Source of the DNA: Phycisphaerae bacterium
GTDB lineage: Bacteria; Planctomycetota; Phycisphaerae; UBA1845; Fen-1342
Direction: 5' to 3'
Length of the DNA: 64,000 bases
Assembly: GCA_030428945.1 (NCBI GenBank)
Contig: JAUIEC010000005.1
Location: 1 to 64,000 of the forward strand
The position numbers and the translations under genes are program-made. Position 1 is the first letter of the stretch; every line of letters begins with the position of its first letter. The notes beneath the pieces were generated by a model that saw only the letters and a program-made list of their open reading frames with translations, ran no database searches and was not told the origin of the DNA. Positions 9,185 through 18,394 of this stretch are shown here, piece by piece.

Positions 9185-11623
9185 ATGGTGCCACCTCCTA
9201 CGTCGCCCGCAGTTGCTGTTCGGCCTGCGATCCCCGTCCTTCAAGTGGCAATTCAGGGTTCTCCCGGGGCCCCGTTTCTCGCGTCTTCCGGCGTCAGTGT
9301 CGGTGCTCGGGTTCCGCTGCCAGGAGCCCGCAACGAGGATCGAATCACGGGCAACCTGACCTGGGGCGAATTCGTGCACCTCACCGCCCGGCCCGTAGAT
9401 GGCATCCCGGACCCACACCTGCATGCCCACGCGTTCGTGTTCAACAACACCTGGGATGCTACCGAGCAGCGCTGGAAGGCCGCCCAGTTCGCCGACTTGA
9501 AACGCGACGCCCCCTACTTCGAAGCCGTCTTTCACTCGAACCTGTCAGACAAACTTGTCGAGCTGGGGCTGCCGGTCGAACGCACCAAGAAGAGCTGGGA
9601 GATCGGTGGTGTGCCGAGCTCTGTTCTGCAGAAGTTCTCACGCAGAACCGCCCTGATCGAAGAAACCGCCAAATCGAAGGGCGTCAGTCGTCCGGAAGAC
9701 AAGGGCGAGCTTGGAGCGAAGACCCGCGAGCGAAAAGAGACCGAACTCTCCATGGATCAACTCCGCCAGGAATGGAGAAGCAGACTGACTCCGACTGAAC
9801 TCGATTCCATCGAGAGCGTGCACCTTCGGCCACGAGCTGACCGGAGTGAAGACGGCCAGCGCGACGCGGAGCAGGCCGTCGAGCTGGCTCTGCAACACTG
9901 CTTTGAGCGTTCTGCCGTGGTGCCGGAACGCACCGCCCAGACCGAGGCATTGAAACGAGCCTACGGAACCGCCAATGCGGAAACGGTGCTGGCGTCATTC
10001 GCCGCCCGGCCGCTGCTGAAAGCTGATCGAGGACCGCGCCGGTTCGTCACAGCACCTGAGATTCTGGCGGAAGAGGAACGGATGCTGGCGTTTGCCCGCG
10101 ACGGTCGCGGCACGTGCCAAAAGCTCGGATCACCAGGCCATGAACTCAGTCGCGAATGGCTCAACACTGATCAACGCGCTGCCGTTGACCACATCCTGAA
10201 TTCAACTGATCGCGTCATGCTGATTCGCGGCGCAGCAGGCACGGGCAAAACAACGATGATGCAGGAAGCGGTCGAAGGCATTGAGGCGGGGGGCAAGAGA
10301 GTGTTCGCGTTCGCACCGTCGGCGGACGCCAGCCGCGGTGTGCTCCGCGAAGAGGGCTTTGGCGATGCGGACACGGTCGCGCGGCTTCTGATCGATCCCC
10401 AGATGCAGGAACGGGTCCGGAATCAGGTCATCTGGATCGACGAGGCTGGCTTGATCGGGTCGCGCACCATGGGGCATGTCTTCGACGTAGCAGACCGGCT
10501 GGATGCCCGCGTCGTGCTCTCCGGGGACACGAGGCAACATGGCTCGGTCGAACGAGGAGCGGCCCTGCGGCTCCTCGAAACGGAAGCGGGGCTGAAGCCA
10601 GCCGAGATTCGCGACATCCAGCGACAACGGGATCAATACAAGCAGGTCGTTGCGGCCCTCAGCGACGGTCGCGTCGAGGACAGTTTTCATCAGCTCGATC
10701 AGATGGGCTGGATTCGCGAGGTTGGTGGGGAGGATCGATACAAGCTACTCGCCAATGACTACCTTCAGGCGATCCAGGACGGCAAATCGGCGCTGGTGGT
10801 TTCACCGACCCATCTGGAAGGCGAATGGATCACCTCGGAGATTCGGGACGGCCTGCAGCGTGCTGGTGTGCTCAAGGGATCAGAACGCGGGTTTGAAGTC
10901 CTGGAGCCTGCCTACCTGACCGAGTCACAGCGAAGGGACGCAGCCAACTACCTGCCCGGTGACGTCCTCGTCTACCACCAGAACGCCCCGGGCGTGCGGC
11001 GGGGCTCCCAGAGGACCTTCGGAACCGATCTGGTCGATTTGAGTCATGCTCCGCGCTTCCAGGTCTTCCACCGCCGGGCAATGCAGATTCGCCCGGGTGA
11101 GACGATCCGGGTCACCCGCAACGGCAAAACAGCGGACGGTCGGCACGACCTGAACAACGGAACCCTTTTCACCGTGAAAGGCTTCACGAAACAGGGCGAC
11201 ATCGAACTCGCCAGCACGATCACAGCCAGCGGCAAGCGCCGCCGTTTGAAAGGCTGGACGATCCCCCGAGGCTATGGACACATCGACTACGGATATGTTG
11301 GCACCAGTCACAGCAGCCAGGGAAAGACCGTTGACCGTGTCTTCATCGGTGAATCGGCCGCTTCCTTCCCAGCTGCCTCAAGGGAGCAGTTCTACGTGTC
11401 TCTGTCGCGAGGTCGCGAACAGGCAGTCGTGTACACCGACAACAAACGCTCCTTGCTAGGCGCAGTCCGCGAGAGCGACGACCGCCCCAGCGCAACCGAT
11501 TTCATCTCGATGCGCGACCGACGTACCCGCGCCGCCGTCCTGACGCCGACCCAGGAACACTCTCGACAGGTAGCGGCCAGCGGAACTCGTCGTGCGACAA
11601 TGGAGATCGAGCATGAGCGATAG
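9185..11623 (+). CDS. MobF/TrwC-type relaxase-helicase, N-terminus lost
   Basis: From about 9325 the protein matches MobF conjugative relaxases: RITGNLTWGEFVHLTARPVD, then the three-His metal motif DPHLHAHAFVFN. A TraI-type helicase follows with Walker A RGAAGTGKTT (about 348-357), Walker B VIWIDEAG (about 414-421) and the late motifs GTSHSSQGKTVDRV and FYVSLSRGREQ. The first 130 or so residues of a normal MobF protein, with the catalytic Tyr residues, are absent; the 45 residues in their place look random. Helicase motifs are intact but nicking activity should be lost. It heads a mobilisation/replication block with 11613-12044 and 12359-12955. Confidence 0.8.
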   Translation: MVPPPTSPAVAVRPAIPVLQVAIQGSPGAPFLASSGVSVGARVPLPGARNEDRITGNLTWGEFVHLTARPVDGIPDPHLHAHAFVFNNTWDATEQRWKAAQFADLKRDAPYFEAVFHSNLSDKLVELGLPVERTKKSWEIGGVPSSVLQKFSRRTALIEETAKSKGVSRPEDKGELGAKTRERKETELSMDQLRQEWRSRLTPTELDSIESVHLRPRADRSEDGQRDAEQAVELALQHCFERSAVVPERTAQTEALKRAYGTANAETVLASFAARPLLKADRGPRRFVTAPEILAEEERMLAFARDGRGTCQKLGSPGHELSREWLNTDQRAAVDHILNSTDRVMLIRGAAGTGKTTMMQEAVEGIEAGGKRVFAFAPSADASRGVLREEGFGDADTVARLLIDPQMQERVRNQVIWIDEAGLIGSRTMGHVFDVADRLDARVVLSGDTRQHGSVERGAALRLLETEAGLKPAEIRDIQRQRDQYKQVVAALSDGRVEDSFHQLDQMGWIREVGGEDRYKLLANDYLQAIQDGKSALVVSPTHLEGEWITSEIRDGLQRAGVLKGSERGFEVLEPAYLTESQRRDAANYLPGDVLVYHQNAPGVRRGSQRTFGTDLVDLSHAPRFQVFHRRAMQIRPGETIRVTRNGKTADGRHDLNNGTLFTVKGFTKQGDIELASTITASGKRRRLKGWTIPRGYGHIDYGYVGTSHSSQGKTVDRVFIGESAASFPAASREQFYVSLSRGREQAVVYTDNKRSLLGAVRESDDRPSATDFISMRDRRTRAAVLTPTQEHSRQVAASGTRRATMEIEHER

Positions 11624-12044
11624 CATCCTGGACCGGTTTACAGACGCACAGAACAGGCCGGATGACTTCTGGCACCGGCGACCGCTGACCGCCTCACCAG
11701 TTGAAGACGCTGAACCCGATGATCTGGGAACGTTCGGCTGGCTACGCGGCGTCAAGGAACGGGCATTGATGCTGGAGCTGCAACGAAGTGACGGCAACAT
11801 CCTGGCGATCGGCTATAGCTGGCTTGAACGTGCCGAATTCAATCCATCTTCGGGCATCACTCTGCATGCTGCCGGCAGGCAGGTGCATCTGCGGGGTCGT
11901 AACCTGAATGCCGAGGTTCGGCCTGCCGTGCGGCTCTTTCAGGGACTCGTTTCGCACCGTGTTCCCTGGATCCGTGAACTCCGTCGCGCCGATGAGTTCT
12001 CGAAACTTGAACACATCGCCGTTGTCGAGTGCATTGAGTGGTGA
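11613..12044 (+). CDS. Small conserved-looking protein behind the relaxase
   Basis: A 143-residue protein starting MSDSILDRFTDAQNRP, overlapping the relaxase stop by 11 bases, which implies coupled translation. The middle reads LMLELQRSDGNILAIGYSWL and LHAAGRQVHLRGRNLNAEVR, compatible with a compact beta-rich fold. I do not recognise the family. Position suggests an accessory role in mobilisation or an entry-control function of the same element. Confidence 0.55.
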   Translation: MSDSILDRFTDAQNRPDDFWHRRPLTASPVEDAEPDDLGTFGWLRGVKERALMLELQRSDGNILAIGYSWLERAEFNPSSGITLHAAGRQVHLRGRNLNAEVRPAVRLFQGLVSHRVPWIRELRRADEFSKLEHIAVVECIEW

Positions 12045-12251
12045 TCTGGACAGTGACCGCTGCTATTGAACCAGTTATCCACAGGCTGAAGCTCTTTCAG
12101 TACCGACCGGCGAACGCTGGCATCCCGGCCGCCGCCTCCGCCTGCGTGGTGAGCGCCACTCCGGCGGCGGCCTCGCGAAGTGTCCTTTTTGCTATAAGAA
12201 AGAGAACCCCCCTAAACCATTGAAATCCCTTAAGCCGAAACGACAGGAATT

Positions 12252-12311
12252 GACGGCAAACCGTCAAATCGTGTCGTCAAGCCGACAAAAAACACTTGCG
12301 CTTTTGTCGGC
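12252..12311. promoter_or_regulatory. Two inverted repeats upstream of repL-like gene
   Basis: GACGG/CCGTC surrounds four bases at 12252-12265. GCCGACAAAA (12281-12290) and TTTTGTCGGC (12302-12311) form a perfect 10-bp dyad with an 11-base spacer, about 50 bases before the initiator gene. They may be binding sites for the initiator, an operator, or a countertranscript hairpin. The rest of the 12045-12358 gap shows no gene. Confidence 0.5.
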
Positions 12312-12358
12312 AATGTGCCAGTGCTGTGTCTGTTTACTGACAAAAACCAGGGGGCAAA

Positions 12359-12955
12359 ATGACGGAAGACCGACAGAACGCGGCGCTGGGGCGCAATCAG
12401 ATCAGCACGAAACACGGTTTCCCGGTTTATCGCAGCAACCCCAGCGTGCCGGCCAAGCATGGCATAGCGACCCGCTCGAAGCGATTCCACGTGCCCGGGG
12501 GCAAGGGGGCCGTCATCGTCGATAACGGCAGCGGCGAAATCAAAGGCATCGGCGGGATGGGCTTCTGGTGGGAGGAAGAAGTGGATTCGAGCCGATTCGT
12601 GAAGCTTTTCCTCGACGGGATCAAACAGGCCGCGGACCTGTCGAAGACAGGGATGCAGGTGTTTGAGCTCGTTTATCACGAGATGCGGGCCAACCCTGGA
12701 TCGGACGAGATCAAGCTGAACCAGTACCTGGCCAAGGATCACGGCATCAGCGATCGAACATATCAACGCGGTGTCCGCGAACTGCTTGCCAAGGAATTCC
12801 TGTTCCGCAGCCCCAGCGATGGCGTGTTCTTCGTGAACATCCGCTTCATGTTTAATGGCGATCGCCTTGCCTTCGTGAGGACCTACCACCTGAAGGACGC
12901 GACCCGCCAGCAGGAGTTGCCGCTGGGAGCAGCCCCACGGAACGAGCAAGACTAA
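12359..12955 (+). CDS. RepL-like plasmid replication initiator
   Basis: The 198-residue protein carries a winged-helix segment, about 115-150: IKLNQYLAKDHGISDRTYQR then GVRELLAKEFLFRSPSDGVF, followed by FFVNIRFMFNGDRLAFVRTY. The order helix-turn-helix, small wing, then N-x-x-x-F-x-N-G-D-R is what RepL-type plasmid initiators show. Inverted repeats lie just upstream. With the MobF relaxase next to it, this marks the remains of a plasmid or a replicating conjugative element. An alternative is a replication-like transcriptional regulator. Confidence 0.6.
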   Translation: MTEDRQNAALGRNQISTKHGFPVYRSNPSVPAKHGIATRSKRFHVPGGKGAVIVDNGSGEIKGIGGMGFWWEEEVDSSRFVKLFLDGIKQAADLSKTGMQVFELVYHEMRANPGSDEIKLNQYLAKDHGISDRTYQRGVRELLAKEFLFRSPSDGVFFVNIRFMFNGDRLAFVRTYHLKDATRQQELPLGAAPRNEQD

Positions 12956-12961
12956 GGGCGA

Positions 12962-13400
12962 CGACCTCGACCGCCTTGATTGAACAAGGCGTCCGATCGA
13001 AGATGTGCAGCATTTGTTTGGTTCATCACGCTTTTCCGGAGAAGGCATCTCGGACTCAGGAACAAGTACTCGTCATCGCGATAGCCGTAGGCCATTCGTT
13101 TGATGACCTTGATCTTGTTGTTGATCCCTTCGAGCACGCTCGTGTTCAGTGGCCAGCGGAAGTGTGACAGCGCGCCCTCGATCTTCTCTTTCAAACGCCG
13201 GGCAGAGGCTCTCAGCGGCGCGACCTGGCTGCGGATTGCACGGTTGTACCAGTCCAGCCAGGCACGCCAAGCGTAGCCCGTGTGCCGGTACCCCCAAGGA
13301 ACTGATCTTCAACGACCAGAGCGAGTCCGACCCGATCATCGAAGAGCGTCTTCAGGTCGTCCTTCAGGATGTAGACCTTCGCCAGAGCCTGATTGGCCAA
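12962..13400 (-). pseudogene. ISL3-family transposase, C-terminal remnant
   Basis: Minus-strand frames together read ALAKVYILKDDLKTLFD, then (after about 48 inserted bases) RHTGYAWRAWLDWYNRAIRS, then LNTSVLEGINNKIKVIKRMA and YGYRDDEYLFL. This is the C-terminal DDE part of ISL3 transposases, including the Glu in VLEGINNKIK. Frameshifts and the missing N-terminus make it a dead relic. Confidence 0.85.
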
Positions 13401-13410
13401 CAGCAGTTCC

Positions 13411-13510
13411 CCTTTTTGTTGAACGGTTTGCGTTCGCGAAAAGACGCTGTCCGCAGTCAGTCCCCAGTGAGCGGGTCATGGCTGGGACCTCTCTTTCTGC
13501 AACAACCCGC
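13411..13510 (-). repeat. Inverted copy of the integrase 3' end and flank
   Basis: The reverse complement of this segment matches 35974-36071 over about 97 bases with only scattered differences. The original covers the last 11 or so codons of the tyrosine recombinase at 34721-36007 and the following flank. The remainder of an integrase is not present here, so this is an isolated integrase-tail/attachment-arm copy in opposite orientation. Confidence 0.75.
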
Positions 13511-13606
13511 TTGCCTGGGTAGACGCCCATGGCCTGCAGAGTATTCCAGTGGGTGATCTCCTCCCTAGCAACCCGACTCCCTATCGGCTCGCGTCTCAGC
13601 ATCAAT

Positions 13607-13813
13607 ATGAAGACGCCACCACAGCCCGTCCCTACGCCGCTTTGGTTGACACCAGTCGCCAGCGCTTCTGCCGGAGCAATCACATGCACAGTAGCGTTAG
13701 GAATTGGAATCGGTGCAGTTGCAGCCGTGAAAGCTACGACCGGGAAAAGTAATTCCGACCGTATAATGCCCGCCCGTCCGGCCGCGCGCCGCCGGAAGGA
13801 CACAACATCCTAA
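13607..13813 (+). CDS. Possible 68-residue membrane protein
   Basis: An ATG-started frame with a Pro-rich start (MKTPPQPVPTPLWLTP), one convincing hydrophobic segment (AGAITCTVALGIGIGAVAAVKA) and a basic tail (RPAARRRKDTTS), as in single-pass small membrane proteins. No good ribosome site is visible, and the opposite strand is also open here. Weak call. Confidence 0.25.
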   Translation: MKTPPQPVPTPLWLTPVASASAGAITCTVALGIGIGAVAAVKATTGKSNSDRIMPARPAARRRKDTTS

Positions 13814-13834
13814 CGACAGATCCGGCACGCGGAC

Positions 13835-14725
13835 CTACTCTTCGACCTGAATCCTGTAGAATTCTGCCCGCTTCGCGTGCACCAATGTCGCCCAGGCCGG
13901 AAAACTCGACTCTCGCGCACCGCGCCGGTGCCACGCTTCCCGGATGATCGGAAACCGATCAGCATCCTCAGGCTGGAGAAGGCGGCAATCCTCTGCGGCC
14001 CAGACGACGGCTAGGGCTTCGACCTCGGTAGCTTCGAGCCTCTTGAGGACGAGCTTCCTGACTCGCTCCGGTGGCACCCCATGCCGCATGGATTGCCGTA
14101 TTGCCCATCCAGGTCGCACCGTGCCACCAGTTTGAGTAATGCTTGCGAGAAGTCGGTCGAGGTCGTGCTGAGCAACGATCGGATCGATGAACGTGGTAAG
14201 GTGCTGCCTCCAGGCTTGGACGAGTGAAGGGTCCATTTCCGCAGGTGGCCGTCCACGCTGGTCCTCCAGCCACGCGAGACAATCCTTGTCCCCGAGCTCA
14301 ACGAGTGCAAGCAATCCGGGGTTGAATCGTCGCGTATCCCAGCGTCGCGTCACCTCAGGCATCAACCGCGCGATCCCGTCGGGGCCGGCTACATACGCGA
14401 ACAGCTCTGACGCTGTGGCAAGGGCCTCGGCCGATACGCCGGGGGAGCGCATGATTCGCAGGAGGATCTCTTGCCGCTCCTGATCTGAGCCAGCCAGATG
14501 GAACGCCGCCCGGACAGCGCCAGACCGTACAAAAGTGCCGTTACTTGCTCGGGAGACGGCCACGCAGATGAGATTCTCAAGGACTGTTGCTCGATCAGCG
14601 CCGTCTTCGACTAAGGACGCACTGCTCTGCACGAACTCATTCGGCGCGTTGGTACCACATGGCGGTACTTGCGACCCCAGGATAGCCGGAATCAAGCTAC
14701 AGATTGCCGCCAACCACATCGTCAT
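13835..14725 (-). CDS. Secreted protein of unknown function, last gene of export operon
   Basis: The 296-residue protein begins with a signal peptide (MTMWLAAICSLIPAILG, cleavage near GSQ), and the rest is helix-rich with no membrane segment. Paired helices such as GAVRAAFHLAGSDQERQEIL, EALATASELFAYV and NPGLLALVELGDKDCLAWLE suggest an alpha-solenoid, HEAT-like fold, though no repeat consensus is certain. The ATG at 14725 overlaps the preceding lipoprotein stop (ATGA) and has GGAGG upstream, so translation is coupled. It is likely exported with the lipoprotein and dockerin protein encoded before it. Confidence 0.65.
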   Translation of the reverse strand: MTMWLAAICSLIPAILGSQVPPCGTNAPNEFVQSSASLVEDGADRATVLENLICVAVSRASNGTFVRSGAVRAAFHLAGSDQERQEILLRIMRSPGVSAEALATASELFAYVAGPDGIARLMPEVTRRWDTRRFNPGLLALVELGDKDCLAWLEDQRGRPPAEMDPSLVQAWRQHLTTFIDPIVAQHDLDRLLASITQTGGTVRPGWAIRQSMRHGVPPERVRKLVLKRLEATEVEALAVVWAAEDCRLLQPEDADRFPIIREAWHRRGARESSFPAWATLVHAKRAEFYRIQVEE

Positions 14726-15597
14726 GGTCCACCTCCGCAACCTTGCAGATCCAGATACGCGCGGTTCTCCCCTTGGAGCGCCCGGGTGATCTCGGTCGGC
14801 TTTATCTGATTATACACGTCAAAACACTCGCAAAACGTCAGCCCAGAGATGCACAGGTCGCGAGGCCACTGGTTGCCAGGGCTTGGTTCCACGTGAGTCA
14901 TGACATTGCCCAGCCAGTGACAGACTGCCTCGTGCAACACTGTCCGGTCCACGTCCTTGATGTCGGAAAAGACGGCTGGCGCGGCAGGATCCTCAAAGGC
15001 TCGGTCGTTGATCACGACGTACAGCGGTCGCACCGAGCCTCCAAGAACAGACCCGTGCCCTGTCGTCCCATTGATCGCAGAACCGCTAGCGTTCTTGAAG
15101 TTTCCCACAAAGTAGATGTTAAGCGTGCACGGGTCAATCTCCCAATCGTCGCATTGTTGCAGACCAGCTTCAGTTCCAGGGCACTGGTTTAGCACGTGCT
15201 CCGAGAACCAGTCAATCCGCGCGCTGCGTGGACAATTAGCTGGGAGAGCCGTTCCGGAGCATGGCGAGACGCAGGGCCCCAGAATTGGCGGCTGAACCGC
15301 CATGCAGCTCGCCTCTAGTCTCACCAGATCAGCGGGATTCCACACGAATCTTAGGCCCGGTATCGCGTTGTTGGCGTACACCTTGAGGTCGTCGACCAGC
15401 GCGATGACCTGCGTTCGGGTGAGCTTACATCCCCCCGTCCGACTTGGCGGATTGTCGAGGTCCGCCCCGGGTTCCACCAACATGACCACACGGAGGTTGA
15501 CCGTAATCGGAGACGGCTTCTTGGTCTTCGGCTCAGGAGGCCGGTCGCATCCACTCAAGATGACGAGCAGAATGACCGGGACCACTCGAACAATCAT
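14722..15597 (-). CDS. Lipoprotein with zincin-like HExxxH motif
   Basis: The N-terminus MIVRVVPVILLVILSGCDR is a lipoprotein signal with lipobox LSGC, so the mature protein is lipid-anchored. The C-terminal half contains TVLHEAVCHWLGN, which looks like the TLAHELGHWLG of metzincin peptidases but with one extra residue (HExxxH instead of HExxH). Eleven or more Cys suggest disulfides outside the cytoplasm. The gene overlaps both neighbours by four bases. It could be a degenerate or variant metallopeptidase; activity is uncertain. Confidence 0.65.
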   Translation of the reverse strand: MIVRVVPVILLVILSGCDRPPEPKTKKPSPITVNLRVVMLVEPGADLDNPPSRTGGCKLTRTQVIALVDDLKVYANNAIPGLRFVWNPADLVRLEASCMAVQPPILGPCVSPCSGTALPANCPRSARIDWFSEHVLNQCPGTEAGLQQCDDWEIDPCTLNIYFVGNFKNASGSAINGTTGHGSVLGGSVRPLYVVINDRAFEDPAAPAVFSDIKDVDRTVLHEAVCHWLGNVMTHVEPSPGNQWPRDLCISGLTFCECFDVYNQIKPTEITRALQGENRAYLDLQGCGGGP

Positions 15598-17321
15598 GGC
15601 GGATCTCCAGGGACAACGATCGCTCTGCCGTCCTCGACAGCCAAGAGTGTGATTAGGGTCGGGAAGGCTGTCTCGTCAAACGCGCCGTCGACAAAAACGA
15701 TCGGCATCGATAGGTCCGACACGTAAGTCAGGTGAGCGGGATCGTTGTCCGCGGAATCCAGCGTTAGGACGATACCCGCGTGTCGATCGTGTTCCAGGCC
15801 TTGCGGATCCAATGTCACGACATCTGCAACAATCGATGAAGGCGCCGAACCGACACTGGCGGGGTTCTCTTCGAAGATCACAGTGCAGGCAAAGTGGTAA
15901 GCGAATGCCGTTGCGAGATACGTGGGAACGCCGGTTGGAGGGACTTCGTAGACGGAGAGTTCCGTAGCGGGTTGCCCGAGAAGAGGTGATCCCGATGCGG
16001 GTTGGTTGGGCTCCGCAGCATACAGCACGGTTCGCCAGACAGTAAGCTGTTCCGTCTGCGGCATCAACGACATCGAGCGCCGCAACTGGAATGCGTTGAA
16101 CTGAAACGTGATTTGCCCTTGCAGGACTCCGCCACCAATCAGCGCTGCCGGATCGGGTACCTGCGAAGGCGTGCCATCACCTAACAAGATCGAGGCAGTT
16201 CCCGTGGAGGTTTCTTGGAGTTGAGCCGACGTGTAATCGAAGGAAAACGGTGCCGTGCCGTTTCCGCTGGGAGGTTGATACTTCCCCGTCCAACTGGCAG
16301 TCGTTGTGGCGTCAAAGACGGCCGGTGCGATGGCAGGCGCGAGCATCCAAGTTACCAGAGTTCCCAGCTGACCCACCTGCGGAGCGGAGGAGACAGAGAG
16401 CTCCGTCGCAAGTACGAGGTCCTCAGACTCGAAGCTCCCATCGTCATCGAAGTCAGCCACAGCTGAGATCGGGGCGTCACCAGCCATAACGCTGGCCTGA
16501 AGGCCCTCGACCCAGAACGTCAATGGTCCGCCAGCGAGGACGTACTCCTGTTCGCTATCGTCCGGAATGTCGTCTACCCCAATCGATCCTCGAGTGGGAG
16601 CGTTCCAAACACGCATCGCATTCTGGTCGTATTGGAGTTTGAAAGTCACCGCGGTGACGCCGGCTGGCTCATTGGATAACTCCAGGACGATCGGAACGAG
16701 ATCGTCCGATTCCTCCGGAACTGGCCCCACCTCGTCGAAATCGACTATTCCGTCGAAGTCGTCATCGTCGTCGTTCACCAAAAAGAGCTTACCCGTTCCG
16801 ACTGCTGCTTCGATGTCATCCTCGGCTTGGCTACGGTCGGGCGACGCGGTGCCGTCGTCATTGTCCGAGTCGATGTCCAAATCGACCACGCCCATCGTTT
16901 CTGCTTCACACGTCAGTCCGAAGTTTCCGAGCACGATCGCCAGATCCTCCAAGTCAACATCTCCATCGCCGTCAATGTCTCCCTGGCAGTTCGTGGTACA
17001 ACCGAACTCTGCAAGCACGAGTGCCATATCGGTTAAATCAACCATGTCATCATCGTTCGCATCGCCTGGGCAACAGTCTGTTCCGAATGATCCCAGCAGA
17101 ATTGCTAGGTCGGTCAAATCCGTCACCCCGTCCCCGTTGATGTCGCCAACACAAACGGGGATGTTGCAGCCGAAATCTCCTAGAAGAACCGCGAGATCAC
17201 TGAGGTTCACTTTGTTGTCGTCGGTGAGGTCCCCTGGACAGAACTGCTCACTGGGCTGCGCTAGCACTATCCCAGTTGCGAGTAAAGCCGACCACAGTGA
17301 CAAGGTGTGTCGCAATAACAT
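15594..17321 (-). CDS. Secreted protein with four N-terminal dockerin-like repeats
   Basis: A signal peptide (MLLRHTLSLWSALLATGIVL) is followed by four Ca-binding loops in tandem at about 25-140: GDLTDDNKVNLSDLAVLLGD, GDINGDGVTDLTDLAILLGS, GDANDDDMVDLTDMALVLAE, GDIDGDGDVDLEDLAIVLGN. Dockerin repeats normally sit at the C-terminus; here they open the protein. The remaining 430 residues include beta-rich segments (ELSNEPAGVTAVTFKLQYDQ, resembling cohesin-type sequence) without a catalytic signature. The ATG at 17321 has GGAG upstream; the frame extends to a TTG at 17345. It overlaps the next gene by ATGA. Confidence 0.75.
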   Translation of the reverse strand: MLLRHTLSLWSALLATGIVLAQPSEQFCPGDLTDDNKVNLSDLAVLLGDFGCNIPVCVGDINGDGVTDLTDLAILLGSFGTDCCPGDANDDDMVDLTDMALVLAEFGCTTNCQGDIDGDGDVDLEDLAIVLGNFGLTCEAETMGVVDLDIDSDNDDGTASPDRSQAEDDIEAAVGTGKLFLVNDDDDDFDGIVDFDEVGPVPEESDDLVPIVLELSNEPAGVTAVTFKLQYDQNAMRVWNAPTRGSIGVDDIPDDSEQEYVLAGGPLTFWVEGLQASVMAGDAPISAVADFDDDGSFESEDLVLATELSVSSAPQVGQLGTLVTWMLAPAIAPAVFDATTTASWTGKYQPPSGNGTAPFSFDYTSAQLQETSTGTASILLGDGTPSQVPDPAALIGGGVLQGQITFQFNAFQLRRSMSLMPQTEQLTVWRTVLYAAEPNQPASGSPLLGQPATELSVYEVPPTGVPTYLATAFAYHFACTVIFEENPASVGSAPSSIVADVVTLDPQGLEHDRHAGIVLTLDSADNDPAHLTYVSDLSMPIVFVDGAFDETAFPTLITLLAVEDGRAIVVPGDPP

Positions 17322-17351
17322 CGCAAGCTCCGTTTCTAGTGGCAACCGAAC

Positions 17352-18239
17352 TTAGGGATCGCATGTCTTCCCAGAGAATTCTGAGTACCGCACACTGGGA
17401 GTGAAGTCTGGCCGTACGACCCAGCGTGGGTTGATCACTGTGAACTTAGGACCACACCATCGGCTCGTATCCATGTCGATATGCCGCGCGTGGCCGTCCA
17501 GAAAACCGACGCTGTGACGTGATAGAAAACCGTGGTTGCCTGTTTTCTCAACTCGGCTTCCGACTCCGTAATTGGCTGGGTCTTCGAAAAAGAGCACAAA
17601 ACGTGAGGGAAAGTGGGCGAAAGCATCTTGAATCAGCAATCGATAGACTTTGGAGTAGTACTCCTCCCAGTTCGTCCCGAGATTCAGTGGGATACCGTTT
17701 CCCTCGACGTTACGGGCTCCGAGGTAATTGAAGTGATAGCTGGTCCCAACGTCAAGATAGGCAGGACGTGGGTCGGGAACGACATTCGTGGGAATCGCCC
17801 GATCCCAAAGCCGTTGGTAGGAAGTGCTATCCGACGGACAACGTAAACTAGGTACGTCGTCGTCGTCGGCAACACGCACCCCCGCGATATACGGGTTTAA
17901 TGGGCGACCTGATGCTGGTGAGTGGTGTAGGCCACCCGCATAAGTCCTCCAATATTCGGAGGCCGTCCTGCCACCGAAGAACCAGCTTGAAGTTGCCACT
18001 CCTCCGGATCGCGAAAAGACTAGGAAGGGAAATCGCTCATTCCATTCGGAAAAGTAAGCGTGAGTCCCAGTCAGGGCCACCTTCAGATTTGCGACGCAAA
18101 CTGCAGTTCTCGCTTGCTCTCTGGCGCTTCTGAGTGATGGAAGAACAACAGCCGTGAGGAGCGCGATTATCGCGACAACGACTAGCAGCTCAATGAGCGT
18201 AAAGCCACGCAGACCAGTTCTCGTTCGTTGCTTTGACAA
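17352..18239 (-). CDS. Type II-secretion/type IV prepilin-like protein
   Basis: The N-terminus has the prepilin peptidase site and helix GFTLIELLVVVAIIALLTAV (cut after G12). It continues as the planctomycete prepilin family with a proposed transmembrane N-terminal helix and a soluble pseudopilin head; FLDGHARHIDMDT near the C-terminus matches the H-X9-DG-type ending of such proteins. Length is 295. The start appears to be TTG; no ATG precedes the cleavage motif. It heads a four-gene minus-strand run whose later members are all exported, which suggests a dedicated surface assembly. Confidence 0.85.
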   Translation of the reverse strand: MSKQRTRTGLRGFTLIELLVVVAIIALLTAVVLPSLRSAREQARTAVCVANLKVALTGTHAYFSEWNERFPFLVFSRSGGVATSSWFFGGRTASEYWRTYAGGLHHSPASGRPLNPYIAGVRVADDDDVPSLRCPSDSTSYQRLWDRAIPTNVVPDPRPAYLDVGTSYHFNYLGARNVEGNGIPLNLGTNWEEYYSKVYRLLIQDAFAHFPSRFVLFFEDPANYGVGSRVEKTGNHGFLSRHSVGFLDGHARHIDMDTSRWCGPKFTVINPRWVVRPDFTPSVRYSEFSGKTCDP

Positions 18240-18394
18240 TCAAGGACCCCGTTTTCGGCAGCATGCACGCCCAAGCGGAATCTGATGTGCGAAGTATGGT
18301 GGCAGGCTACGATAGCGTCAAGGATAATCTCTGCATGCCGTGCCCGCGTCCAGTAGTTAATCTGTGCCATCCGCCAAATGGAGCTTCGCTTCGC

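Noticed and set aside
16567..17355. 262-residue plus-strand frame opposite the dockerin gene
   Set aside because: Its Ser-rich composition is the complement of the Asp-rich dockerin repeats on the minus strand.
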